Shown: in pieces, positions 54,216 through 64,000 of the stretch
Numbering within the stretch: the stretch's first letter is position 1
How the letters are laid out: the number at the start of each line of letters is the position of its first letter
Origin: Isoetes taiwanensis
Lineage: Eukaryota > Streptophyta > Lycopodiopsida > Isoetales > Isoetaceae
Length of the DNA stretch: 64,000 bases
Direction of reading: 5' to 3'
Assembly (NCBI GenBank): GCA_021234155.1
Contig: JAJEKV010000030.1
Span: 8,179,890 to 8,243,889, forward strand
Notes under the pieces: model-generated
Told to the model about the DNA's origin: nothing
The model's input: only the letters and a program-made list of their open reading frames with translations
Database searches by the model: none
Made by a program: the position numbers and the translations under genes

Positions 54216-55236
54216 GATGACTTAAAGCAAGTAAAGCAGCCTAGATCAAGCATCCCTTATAATCTTTGTAGTTGTTCTCATATTTGCAAACATGATGGCA
54301 TAAAGATAATGTTCTATCATGGAGTGCAAATGTTATGCCATCCAAACACTTCCTATAAGAACAAATAGATACACGACTCTTCTCTGCCAGTTTTTCATTC
54401 ATTGCATATTTGAAAATGCAAAATGGTCCTAGAGCTCCACTTTTGTATCATTTTGTAAACATATTAGTGCCTTAGTCTAATTAATGATATTTAAATGTGC
54501 ATTTTTTTCACATATCATTTAAGGTAAGAGTTTGAAAATCTTCGAGGTTGATGTCACTTGTTTTGTATCAGGCCGTGATGAAGATGTTAGGAGGAGCAGT
54601 ATGCTGATCTATCTAGTGAAGAAAAATAGACCGAACCTAAGTAGAAAAATAAGAAAAAAATCAGCATCCAGGTTTGCTTGGCACATTTCCATAATTAACT
54701 TGCGCTTGTAAATGTTGTATGTATTAACAAAGTTGAGAAGGCAATATCTAACACAACCAATTGTAAGTCCATATTTTTGTTATATTATGTCAATGTTTCT
54801 TTTATATTTATTGGTAATCTATTCTTTATTTTCCAATATCGAGAAAAATGGGCACTTCATTCTTACCAACCATCATCTCATCGATAAGTTTTGCCCAAGT
54901 ATTTTCTGCAATAGACTCATCATAGCCTCCCCTCAAACTTGCAGCTACAATTTATTTCTTAAAGAACACATCCAATGCTTCATGCCCTTCATGCATATTG
55001 TATATTTCATGGAGCTAATTTTCATATTGAGTATCAAACACCACTTTCTATTACACCTGACCACTTTAACTTCTGAATGCTATCCCATAGCAAAGGCATA
55101 GTTTAATGGCTTGGTCATGATAAATGAACACATGTAGGTTACTCTCAGTAGGCTTCTATGGTTAGTGACAATAGACCAAATGAAGACAAATAAAAGCTCG
55201 GATACATGATGTTGCTTACTAAGCAACAGTTTGGAG
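54216..55236. other. No gene recognised
   Basis: The frame at 54712-55101 (129 codons) is hydrophobic and lacks recognisable motifs; probably chance in AT-rich DNA. Confidence 0.4.
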
Positions 55237-55540
55237 CATGGAATAAATTACTACTCCTATATTCTAGTGTAGCCAAAATATGTTTGGCTAAAGTAGCCTC
55301 AAATTGGAGCTTGAAGTTTCTAGCACTTGGCTAAACTAGATGATTTTTCTCTATCACTATTTCTTGGCTTTGGCTAAACTAATTTAGCCATCACATTACA
55401 CTAGTTTCTTGGCTTTGGCTTTAGCCATCACATTACACTAATTTTGAAAAGTCCAAGCTTTTGGACAGGGACATTGAATTCATTGTTATTACAATGTAAT
55501 TTAATATGGACAAAATAAACAAATAGAATAGAATAGAATA

Positions 55541-55760
55541 GTTTTTTTAACGTCCACGGAGACCAATAGGTCATGGGACCCATACACAATCAACACAATC
55601 AACACAATGTGGCATAGTTGACGGAATTACAGTCATTGTTATAACTTTCTTGATACAAAGAAGCAACAAAGACATAAAGATACATGAACATGTTCAAAAC
55701 TTAAACAAGGTGCTGCACACGGAGGGTTGCCCTCCATCGTCGGAGGGTGAAGTGGCGTAA
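55541..55760. repeat. Mobile fragments inside the hAT
   Basis: TTTTTTAACGTCCACGGAGA follows an AATAG microsatellite and matches 30786-30830. Downstream, ACAAGGTGCTGCACACGGAG with GGTTGCCCTCCAT (55705-55740) is the inverse of 60170-60210. Confidence 0.55.
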
Positions 55761-55929
55761 ATCATAGTTCAAAGTCATGTTTTGACAATCAATTCAAATT
55801 GCTACTTCTAGACAATAGAATGCTTGATACCATGACTTTATGGGAATTGGCCCGAGAAATCTTTGGTGCTCGGCATGGAAGAAGTATTGCAGAAACTCAT
55901 TTGGAACTCAATGCTGGGAACACAAGCTC

Positions 55930-56120
55930 CTCAAGCCAACAGCTTCCGTGCCTCATCTATTTTTCCACTTTACAAAGCTTGTCAATAAGGTCCCTAAATG
56001 TTAACGCCCTAGGAGCAAAGTCTTTCTCAACCATCCGCTCATAGATGTCTACTGCTTCACTATATCTCTCATTCTCACAAAGAGCCAGAAAGAGAGTGTT
56101 ATAGCTCAAGCATCGGGATG
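55930..56120 (-). pseudogene. Pentatricopeptide repeat (PPR) gene fragment
   Basis: On the minus strand the frame reads CLSYNTLFLALCENERYSEA, then VDIYERMVEKDFAPRALTFR and DLIDKLCKVEK before a stop. SYNTLF-ALC-...-EAVDIYERM-...-P-..TF-.LI..LCK is a PPR repeat and the start of the next. PPR proteins bind organellar RNA. Only about one and a half repeats are visible, so this is a captured or decayed piece inside the hAT. Confidence 0.75.
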
Positions 56121-58443
56121 ACACGAAAAAACTTTACACGAAGTTCGTAGTAAAATATTGTACCTCTATTCGATTCACTGGCAATCTCAAATATATTCAT
56201 TTGGAGTTGTGGAAGTTTCTTGGAGGCCAGAGACAGAACCACTACATTTATGTATAGCTTAGTGGCATATTCAATCCTAAACATTCCAAATAATGGGCAA
56301 CTAGTCTATCCTTTTCTTAGCCTTCATCCTGCAGTGTACACTGCAGTGTACACCACGAGATTGGCATTCTATTCTGCTTACACAACATAGCAGATAAGAT
56401 GATCACATGTAAATATTTATAAATTCCATCTACTAAGATGATCAGTTAGTGCTTACATAATAGAAATCATATAATTCCCAATGATTGTGCTTTCCAAACT
56501 TGCATGCTCTAGCAACTGCAATAAGATTCAACATAGCACAGTAGTGTCTTTGTAATACATTGTAGTTGTGTAGAGTTACATATGGGTATAACAGAACCCC
56601 AGCTACGACAAAATGCATTTTGCTGCTCTAATTTTATAGCAGAGTAGTAACAGAGCCGTAACTTCAACCAGGAAGCTCCATTTCTTAAACATGAACATGC
56701 ATTGAAAAGCTTGGAAAACCTATGAAAAATGATAGGTACATGTTTTACAAATTCATACTACAAATGAGTGAAATAAATCATAGTACATGAGCCACATAAG
56801 TCAGCTGGTAGAAAAAGCTCAGTACACAGGATATGCCCTCAAAACTAAAAAAGCAAGGGCAATATTTTTACGCCATTTTGCTTTAACTGAAACAAACAAG
56901 ATCCGCAAGTTTTCCAAGCTCTAGGAACCCGTTGTTTGATGGTAAGAGCGGTTCTTATACAACTTCTTTATCTCAATCATCCATCATAATGGAATTTTTT
57001 TCCATGCAACATAACAAAGAAAACATACCTTAATGGATCATTGTGGAAGCCATGTGGCCTACAAAACGTCCAAAGGAAGAGAAGATCTATGACGATTTGG
57101 GTTGTTTGTAGCTTGCAAGTAGGTGAATCCACTGGCGAGGCAGGACAAAATCCCGTAAGAGCTCAAAAAAACACACATACTTGTTGCAGCTTATAGGGGC
57201 TTGAGCAGACCTCTTAACTACGTGAGCTAGCAAGGAATGCATATCTTAGCCTTGCCCTTACAGTTAGAAAGGAAATCTAACTAGGGGAATTTGGAAAAGA
57301 TGGCTAAGGGATTTGGAAAAAAGGCTAGGGGGACTCGTACGTCCACCTTGGCCACAAAATACACTTCAACCCCTAGAGATAATAAACTATATGGAAACCT
57401 AACCTTGATCAAAAAGAGAAACCTTACTTTCTAAAGTGTAATCACCAAGAAAGCGGGTGGCGGCAATAAGGCATCAACGGACATAATGGGGGTAGCTGGA
57501 TACGTGGACCAATGGGAGGAGTGTCAGACTGTCGACTCCACCTGCTGTTGACTGCCCACACGCAAAAATGATGGCTCTCTCTGGCAGTACGAGTTCTGAC
57601 ACATGCAGAACTGTCTGACATTCTGGGCCGTTCTCGACCCAGAGGCCTTATGAACTTATCTTTTCCTTACCTGCCGCTCCATAGCCATGGCGACGCTCCC
57701 ATTCCGGTGATCCAGAACCAAGGTTGCAGCTATGGCGCTATCTCCGGCCCCCATTCCTTTGCATGCAGACTGCATGCCTTTCTTTCCATGTCTATTTGCA
57801 TGCCTTTCTGTTCGGCTCTTGAAAGCTAGGTAGGTACATTTTTATGTTGATCATATCATGAGCAGGTCTCTAAAAAACTCTTTCTATTAAACAGGTAATC
57901 AGGGGGCTCCATAATCGGCTACGTTTACCAGCAGGATCGATGCACAAGAATCACCAGCTCTGGATTCGACGCCATGGTTGAGCCGATCACCCCAGCTAAG
58001 CACAAACTCATTCGATTTTTCCTTTTAGACATGTCTGGCTACACGAAACTAATCCGGCATTCTTCTTCTTGTCCATGCAGTTGAGGCTTCATTTCCGGTC
58101 AGGGGCTTCATAAACGGCAGTGAGCTGGTCTCCGTAGCTATAGATTTGAGGCTTAGTTTTCCGCCAGGCATTCCAACATGAAAGATGAGTGGTATCATAT
58201 ATTGCTACCGCCCCTTTTGCCTTCTTACTAACTGTGATTATCAAAACAGAGAGAATAAGCTATTGGCGATGGATCTCGGAACTCACAGATCAGGTATGCA
58301 CACTCTCCCTTATCTTATTGCATTGAAACTCTGAAAACCTTCTGATAACGAGCTTTTGCATCTGTGCAGGCTTCGGAGAATTATATTTAAGCGCTTCAAA
58401 AACATTCCTGTTTTCTCCTGAGCAAAGTTCGGCGCTTGCAAAT
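56121..58443. other. hAT interior, no gene recognised
   Basis: Contains a doubled TGCAGTGTACAC (56332-56355) and a more GC-rich 57.5-58.1 kb part with short frames that I do not recognise. The GC-rich part resembles a 5' exon region of a captured gene. Confidence 0.35.
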
Positions 58444-58665
58444 ATGGTAGAATCATGCTTTTACTGGCTTTGCCATACGAAGGCCTCTGTTAAAACTCAT
58501 CTATTTTGCAGGAATCGAATATTTTGTGTGTGGCTGAACGAGGGCCATTCCGACAAGATCACCATTAAGGCAGGGTCGATAAAAGATGAACCATTTTCCA
58601 AGGACAAGATACCTCTCCGGTTAGCCGGTTTCGAGAGCGGCTGCCCACCAACAGAAGTGACCTAA
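58444..58665 (+). other. Unrecognised frame, possible captured exon
   Basis: A 73-codon frame (MVESCFYWLCHTKASVKTHL, later RLAGFESGCPPTEVT) lies just before the foldback repeat. The frame is open for some distance upstream. I do not recognise it. Confidence 0.3.
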
Positions 58666-58690
58666 CATTTACAGCCAATCATAAGTTTTT

Positions 58691-58800
58691 AGCAGTCACC
58701 AGCATATTCTAGGGATATTCTAGCATATACCTAGGATATGCCAAAAGCCCACATAAACAAGGGTTTGCCCCCTAGGGGCAACCCAAAAAAAAGGAAGTAC
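58691..58800 (-). repeat. Foldback terminal-like repeat, inverted
   Basis: Reverse complement of 51570-51675 and 28005-28110, ending GGAAGTAC where the others start GTACTTTTT. Confidence 0.75.
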
Positions 58801-59193
58801 ATTGTTCTTCTAGATATGATCAACTCCATGCTTCAGCTTCGTACATAGGATAAGGAAAAATAAAATAAAAACAAAAGAACAAAAAAATTGAACCCTACTT
58901 GGTGGTTTCTTAAAGTCCCTACAAATCTTGCTGTTAGCTTGTAGGCTAATCCACCCATTTTTCCAAGCTCCATCTTTCTTAGGTTTAGCTAATCGATGTT
59001 CTAATGGGGTTGTCTAGAGGTGGAGGTTTGGCTATTCAACCTAAAAGTTCATTTGGGCGGCAAAAAATTTGGGCTAAAATTTTTTTTTTTTTTGGCATTT
59101 TTTTCCATTTAGTTTAGCCATTTTGCTTGTAAAAAAAGTTACAAAATAGCCATTTGGCTAACCTTAGCCGTTATTTTATTCCATGGTTTGGAG

Positions 59194-59852
59194 CTATTAT
59201 ATTTTCTTATTATCGGATCGTTATTTCCACCTATTACAGTGATGCCATGGAAGGATGCTTTAAAGAGTTGCAGTCTGCTTTCTCATAACATGCATCCAAA
59301 TGGGAATACACAATACAACTTTGGATTTGCACTTATTACAATGACACCATGGAGGATGCTTTGAAAAGCTTCATTCTGCTTTTTCATCACATGGGAATAC
59401 ACAATACAACCTTGGATTTGCAAAGATGTAATAATTATAGTTTTTTCTTTTGATTTTAAGCACATGTTTCCTCCAACAAAACTTTGATTATCATGTGAGA
59501 AATACGGAAGATAACATGGCAAATAAACATTGTGGCATACAATGGCAAGTAATTTGGGTGATGCAAATAGGCTCGGCTCCAAATATTGAAGCATAGTATT
59601 AAAAGCAAGATTGTGCCAAAAGGGTTTTTTTTGTCTTGGTAGGGGAGTCATCTTTGCTCCAAATATTGAAGTACAAGGCTAAAAGCTATATCTTGGCATG
59701 TTGTTGTATCTATCAATGCATAATTGTGTTGTTACAACTTACCTTCTAATGAAAAGCTGCTTTCGAATAGTTTATTAACTCAAATAGAAAAGGCAAATTC
59801 CAATCCACGTATTCAAACGAACAGGATTTACACATGCAACCAATGCAAGATT
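59194..59852. other. No gene seen
   Basis: It contains two related phrases, GATGCCATGGAAGGATGCTTT (59231) and CACCATGGAGGATGCTTTGA (59345), each followed by a stretch with CTGCTTT, CACATG-like and GGGAATACACAATACAAC words. This is a local duplication of about 115 bases. Confidence 0.5.
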
Positions 59853-60212
59853 AACAAGGTGTTGCGCACGAGGGGTCCGATGGCCCGAGCAGGGCTCGAA
59901 CATGTACATCCATTCTCTCCTTTATTACACTTCTCCTTATGCTTCTGCCATCCTAGTTCCATACCAAGCACCAAACACCAATACCTTGCGCTCAAATCCC
60001 AAAGTCCATATGTCCAACTACATCCTACTCCAACAACACCTCAACACCTAAGCAGAACTTAGTAATGCAAATGCGTACCATCACCTTCACAAAATGTCAA
60101 TGTCTTAAAATAGCAATTTTGATTCAAACACTCTATTGTCTACAACTACAACTTAAGCCACTTCACTCTCCGGCCATGGAGGGCAACCCTCCGTGCGCAG
60201 CATCTTGTTTAA
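59853..60212. repeat. Small element with inverted ends (candidate)
   Basis: The left end AACAAGGTGTTGCGCACGAG and the inverted right end AACAAGATGCTGCGCACGGA are similar over about 24 bases. The right end also matches 55705-55760 inverted. I could not define a target duplication. Confidence 0.4.
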
Positions 60213-60313
60213 AATATACCATGTCTATGTCTATGATGTCATAACATAGCAAGTATGAAACAAAATAGAGCATTGATGTAACGCATAGGTAAAAAGAAAA
60301 AATAATTACCCAT

Positions 60314-60415
60314 GAACGCATAGCACAGAGAAAAACTAACAAAGGAACATCAAAGAGCGTATGTGAACGCATAGCACAGAGAAAAACTAACAAAGGAACA
60401 TCAAAGAGCGTATGT
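60314..60415. repeat. Perfect 2 x 51-bp tandem duplication
   Basis: Two identical 51-base units, GAACGCATAGC ... GAGCGTATGT. Confidence 0.95.
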
Positions 60416-60827
60416 GGTTAAGTTCAAAAACAATAAAAACTAACAAAGAAATCTTAAAAATTGGAACTAAAAAGCTTCTGCTAAGAGAGAAACATACCTT
60501 GAAATCTAGCACAAAACTTACCTAGAAACTAGGATAAAAACTTGAAATTGCAAAGAAAGGAAAAAATTCTTACCTCTTGCCAGCCATAATTTTGTGTCAT
60601 GTGGATTCTTGTAGATGAATATTAAAGTTGCATAGAGCATACTGAAGTTGCAAAGACCGGTCACTCTTTATGCACATGGAGATGCTCCATCAATTCCAGT
60701 GCATGTGATTGGGAAAAAAAGGGTCCATCAATTCCGGTGCATGTATTGAAAAAATGTTTCTTTAGATATTGTTCTACTTTGTCTGTAGAATTCCGATGAG
60801 AGGCTATAACAATATGCAAATATACAT

Positions 60828-61264
60828 CTCCAGCCTGTTTGGTCTTGGCTGTTTTCTCTTTTTCATGTGACATTGACAAGTCAGCAAGTGCTTCTGGCTA
60901 TTTATCCGGATGCTTGGAATAAGTTGCGGAGCCAAGCATTTCATTTAGCATCAGGATGGTTATTGTGGTCTATCTGGAAGCGCAGAAGACTGTGTATCTT
61001 TCAGGGTTTGGATATTCCTCCTGCAGTCGTCCTCCAGGACGCACAAGCTAGAATCGCTAAGGCATACCATTGTTCTTCGCTTGCTCCTGCCAAGCGACAG
61101 TTGATATTTGAGTCCTATTTGAGTGTGCTGTCTTATGCATAGGCTGGTGGTTCTACTCAGTGGATCATGATTATCCTCTGAGACTTTATTCCCGCCTCTG
61201 CATTTGTATTTTGCTTTTGGCTTGGAGTTTCAATAAAGTTTGTCGTTCTTCAAAAAAAAAAAAA
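60828..61264 (+). mobile_element. 5'-truncated L1 LINE
   Basis: Flanked by a perfect 14-bp duplication ATGCAAATATACAT (60814-60827 and 61265-61278), with an A run at 61251-61264. The frame 60867-61142 (SQQVLLAIYPDAWNKLRSQA, then WLLWSIWKRRR) is the ORF2 C-terminus and is related to LINE 2 (SQEVLLGVYPSRW, WLLWLIWKRHR), though clearly diverged. Confidence 0.93.
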
Positions 61265-61278
61265 ATGCAAATATACAT

Positions 61279-61776
61279 GGAAGATGCTTGTATCCATAGT
61301 TGGCAGATCACGCGTTAGCCCCAATTTCCTAACAAGTGATCCGTTATAAAAAAAACAAGACATCACCAGAAAACGCTTTTTTTTCTTCCAAAAGTCACAC
61401 CCGAAAAAGGGCATACTGGCATGAGCAAGAAACATCAGAAACATTTTAAGTAAATAGACATTTTAAGTAAATAGATCCGTGAGGTAGTTAATTAGCAACT
61501 ATGAGGCAATTTAATTAGCGACTATATGCTATGGTGTCCAAAGATAGTACGCATGGCTCCGTAGGTGAAGTTTAAGAGATTGTCAATCGGCCCATCTCAA
61601 ATGAAACATAATATCTTAATGCTCAAAAACATGATGCGTGAACTTTTGCCCTTAGATTTATTTTAAAAAATCCATTGACTAAAACATTTTACCTCTTTAG
61701 ATTTAATGAAAAGAATCCACTGATAAAACATATAGATACGACAATCCATTCATTAGACCATAATCTCCTTTGAAAT
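61279..61776. other. No gene seen, 3' flank of the NHL gene
   Basis: AT-rich; short repeats AGTAAATAGA and TTTAATTAGC. It probably holds the 3' untranslated region of the minus-strand gene ending at 61777. Confidence 0.4.
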
Positions 61777-62493
61777 TCATGCATTCTTGTAGATACAGTT
61801 ACTGCTCTTGAAACGACCATATCGTCCAGCCACATTACATGACACTCTAGCATTAAACTTAGGCGACACTAGCTTCCCTATTGTGGTAAGTCTTCCAATT
61901 ATCCTAAAGTCAACCAAAAGAGCAAAATTTCCACTGTACATAATAGGTAATAAGCTAGCGGCAAAATTCTTTTGCATTTTCTTTGCCTTCTTGCTAAGAA
62001 ATACTTCCATGGTACTAGCACTGTTGCGAGGTTGGTAAACAGAATACACTGTTTTTGAAGCAAGCAAGTTGCCATAATATAACATGGTCATACGTACACT
62101 CTCATGCATAATGTCCACATGTTTGTTAGGGTTTATAGAAAGTATAACAAAACTCATGTTGAAACTAAGAAGATGGCTGTAATATTGACCTGTACCTGCA
62201 ATTCTTTGTTCTGCAATTCCAGTTTGATTGATCAATACAAAGCTTATTGATAAAATAGTTGTATTCACAATCCGCATCTGTGGTGGATCAGGATTGAGTT
62301 CTAAATAGACCACCAACATAGCCAAACAGAGTCCAAATACAAGTATGCCTAGAACTGCAACCATGCAGGTTACCCATTCGCAAATCTTCTCTTTTCTTTT
62401 GTCCTTCTGCTTCTTTGTGAGATAATCTTCAACTACCACGGAATCAGAATGAACACTAAAGTTTCTCAAACTAGACACATCTTCAAACAGCAT
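61777..62493 (-). CDS. NHL / LEA_2 family membrane protein
   Basis: An intact single-exon frame of 238 codons. Residues 1-38 are hydrophilic and basic near the membrane (KKQKDKRKEK). Residues 40-63 form one membrane segment (VTCMVAVLGILVFGLCLAML). The rest is a LEA_2 (water stress and hypersensitive response) beta-sandwich: LSFNMSFVILSINPNKHVDI with the family's NPN(K/R) motif at 121-124, then VRMTMLYYGNLLA, and near the end FRIIGRLTTIGKLVSPKFNA and VSCNVAGRYGRFKSSNC. Plant NDR1/HIN1-like proteins of this layout are anchored in plasma membrane or ER and act in defence or stress. The length fits the family. It is the only clearly intact host gene in the window. Confidence 0.88.
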   Translation of the reverse strand: MLFEDVSSLRNFSVHSDSVVVEDYLTKKQKDKRKEKICEWVTCMVAVLGILVFGLCLAMLVVYLELNPDPPQMRIVNTTILSISFVLINQTGIAEQRIAGTGQYYSHLLSFNMSFVILSINPNKHVDIMHESVRMTMLYYGNLLASKTVYSVYQPRNSASTMEVFLSKKAKKMQKNFAASLLPIMYSGNFALLVDFRIIGRLTTIGKLVSPKFNARVSCNVAGRYGRFKSSNCIYKNA

Positions 62494-64000
62494 TTTTATA
62501 TCTGCTACCTTGGGTAAATTGCAAGTTCTCTTTTATGAATACCAAATTAGAATATGCACAACCAATATCTAGGTTGAAACATAAATCATCGAGACATGTG
62601 ATAATAATACAGTTTTACTTCTCTGCTTGCCTACTCTTGCCTGTCATTAGGAATATGAGTTTAGTTTATAATAACTTCATCTTAAGTTTCCTGTTCATGT
62701 TTATTACTAACACTTTTTATATCTTAAACCATAAAAGTTGATTGGCAAGATTAGAAGTTTAATGTAGTGCTCTGCTCATGATCTTACAAATGGTTTAACT
62801 AGCAATTAGTTAGATAATAGTGCTTAGGACATTTGCCTTTGCTACTGGACCTATGTTGGCATTAAATCTACATTGAGCACGATTATCTTAACTTTGTTCC
62901 TGCGACAAAATCGCAACAGAGATTTTTCTATCAGGATGCAAAGAAAGGCCTAATGGCTCAGAACTGAGCACTTATATACTTGTTAAATATGCCCATCTCT
63001 TATGCAATATTCGTACGAATTTGATACATAGGTTAAGCATGTGATTTCCATAACGCAAATGGCATACAAACCTGGAGAAATGCAAATTGAACCCGGAATA
63101 GCCGGAATAACGCTAAGAAGAAGTTGCCTGAATTAGGGCTTGCCTTATTCTTTCTCGTCTCCATATTGAAACTATTTTTAAACTTCTGAACATGCAAAAA
63201 CAATGGAGTTTTAGACCTCAATTCCAAGTCGCAATCCGTAGAGAAATGTACGATAACCTTCAAAAGAGCTACTTTCAAAATAGTTACTTGTGATTCTGGC
63301 CTATCACGCGCCACATTTCAAAGATTTAAAATCCCAAAGCTAACAATTTTTAGCATCAATGTTCTGTAAAATACATAATCCCTTTTTCTTATCCTAATAG
63401 TCTGCTCAAAGTGTTGCTTTCGCTCTAACATGCATCCAACATATACATATTCTTAGAGCATTGCACAGTAGCACATTAATTAATTGTAAATATCAGCGTA
63501 TGTATTATGCTTTCAAAGTAAATGCTTAATAAAATCCTTACTTATTACTGAGAGGAGATCGTAGTGAACTTAGAACTGGTCAGTCCCACTGGATTATACT
63601 GGAGCATGCATGTGCAACGAATTGATGCAATTTTTAGAACTCAGTGTTTCAGTGGCCTGTGAGTAGCTACGCCTTTTTTTTATGGCGAACATCACTACAT
63701 AGGAAAAAAAAATCTTCAATTGACAGGAATAGGCCATGCTGCAAATTTAGGCAGCTCTTTACGTCCGCGGATCTGCATCCTTCTTGTTCCGCGAGGAGCC
63801 CTTCGTCCCCTATTTATCATATAGATTTTTGAGGATCGTATTTCTTTTTATGGTGCAATAGCTTTAACCAGCACCTTATTTAACAACCACAGTCATGTTT
63901 GAACCAGTACAGCTGAAATCAGAAAAACACCAGGGAGACGCCCATGGACAAAGAAGTCAATCTTTTTACTTCTGATGTATCTTTGTTAAATGAATTATAA
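62494..64000. other. Upstream region of the NHL gene, no other gene recognised
   Basis: AT-rich; the minus-strand frame 63314-63033 (93 codons) matches nothing I know. The promoter of the NHL gene should lie in the first few hundred bases, but I see no unambiguous TATA box at a fixed distance. Confidence 0.4.

Larger units (their letters stand above)
55237..59185. mobile_element. 3.9-kb hAT-type element carrying gene fragments
   Basis: Flanked by a perfect 8-bp duplication GTTTGGAG (55229-55236 and 59186-59193). Ends are CATGGAATAAATTAC and, inverted, CATGGAATAAAATAACG. The first 250 bases are rich in TTTGGCTAAA words like the MITEs at 19087 and 23002, so it belongs to the same or a related family. 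It holds a PPR fragment and a foldback repeat. No transposase seen. Confidence 0.85.

Noticed and set aside
54712-55101. 129-codon frame as a gene
   Set aside because: Hydrophobic, no motif, no context, and AT-rich sequence where such frames arise by chance.
51570-58800. A single 7.2-kb TIR transposon as a firm call
   Set aside because: Its right end is inside a hAT that has a perfect target duplication, so the boundary cannot be supported.
63033-63314. Minus-strand 93-codon frame upstream of the NHL gene
   Set aside because: No family resemblance, no codon bias evident, and a neighbour of the same strand with unrelated content.

Overview
This is a land-plant nuclear window, most likely from a seed plant. 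It contains plant-type LTR retrotransposons (a Ty3/Gypsy chromovirus and a Ty1/Copia, both with initiator-Met tRNA primer sites), L1-type LINEs whose ORF2 ends in a zf-RVT-like region, hAT elements, a PPR fragment, a cytochrome P450 fragment and one intact single-exon NHL/LEA_2 gene. I cannot name the species.

Layout. 1-8734: a minus-strand LTR element cut by the window start. 9095-26488: pieces of one protein-coding gene (ParB-like segment, then a DNA-methyltransferase-like segment, then an acidic tail). It is split by a minus-strand L1 (11564-18071, 18-bp target duplication), a hAT MITE (19087-19690) and a plus-strand L1 (19920-25992). That second L1 is itself split by a hAT (22869-24031) holding a second MITE copy (23002-23608). 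25993-29100 and 36467-52713 are two copies of a tandem duplication whose unit is L1 3' end plus gene 3' end plus downstream DNA. A Copia element (29974-36400) sits in the L1 part of the second copy. A 13.2-kb Gypsy element (37806-50987, target duplication GAGCA) sits in its downstream part. 52714-59185 holds captured gene fragments (P450, PPR) and a 3.9-kb hAT with an 8-bp target duplication. 59186-64000 is lower-density DNA with a truncated L1 and the NHL gene.

The most unusual content is in the plus-strand Gypsy element. Between its primer-binding site and gag it carries an extra reading frame (40055-41308). This begins with the exact histone H3 tail MARTKQTARK and ends with a complete H3-type histone fold that has CENH3-like features. 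A long charged tail of about 325 residues lies between. The frame is interrupted by stops and indels in this sequence. A diverged remnant of the same fold lies in the syntenic place of the minus-strand relative at 6734-6945, so the cargo belongs to the element family. The extra frame and gag are each preceded by a similar cassette of hairpin modules, a TATAAATA box and a short leader, which suggests two transcription units. The same element encodes a C-terminal chromodomain, a fold that in known families binds methylated H3 tails.

Many frame breaks in the plus-strand Gypsy are 1-4 base indels in CG-rich spots that also separate its two LTRs. Part of the apparent decay may therefore be consensus error. 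All calls come from reading the sequence by eye; no searches were run.
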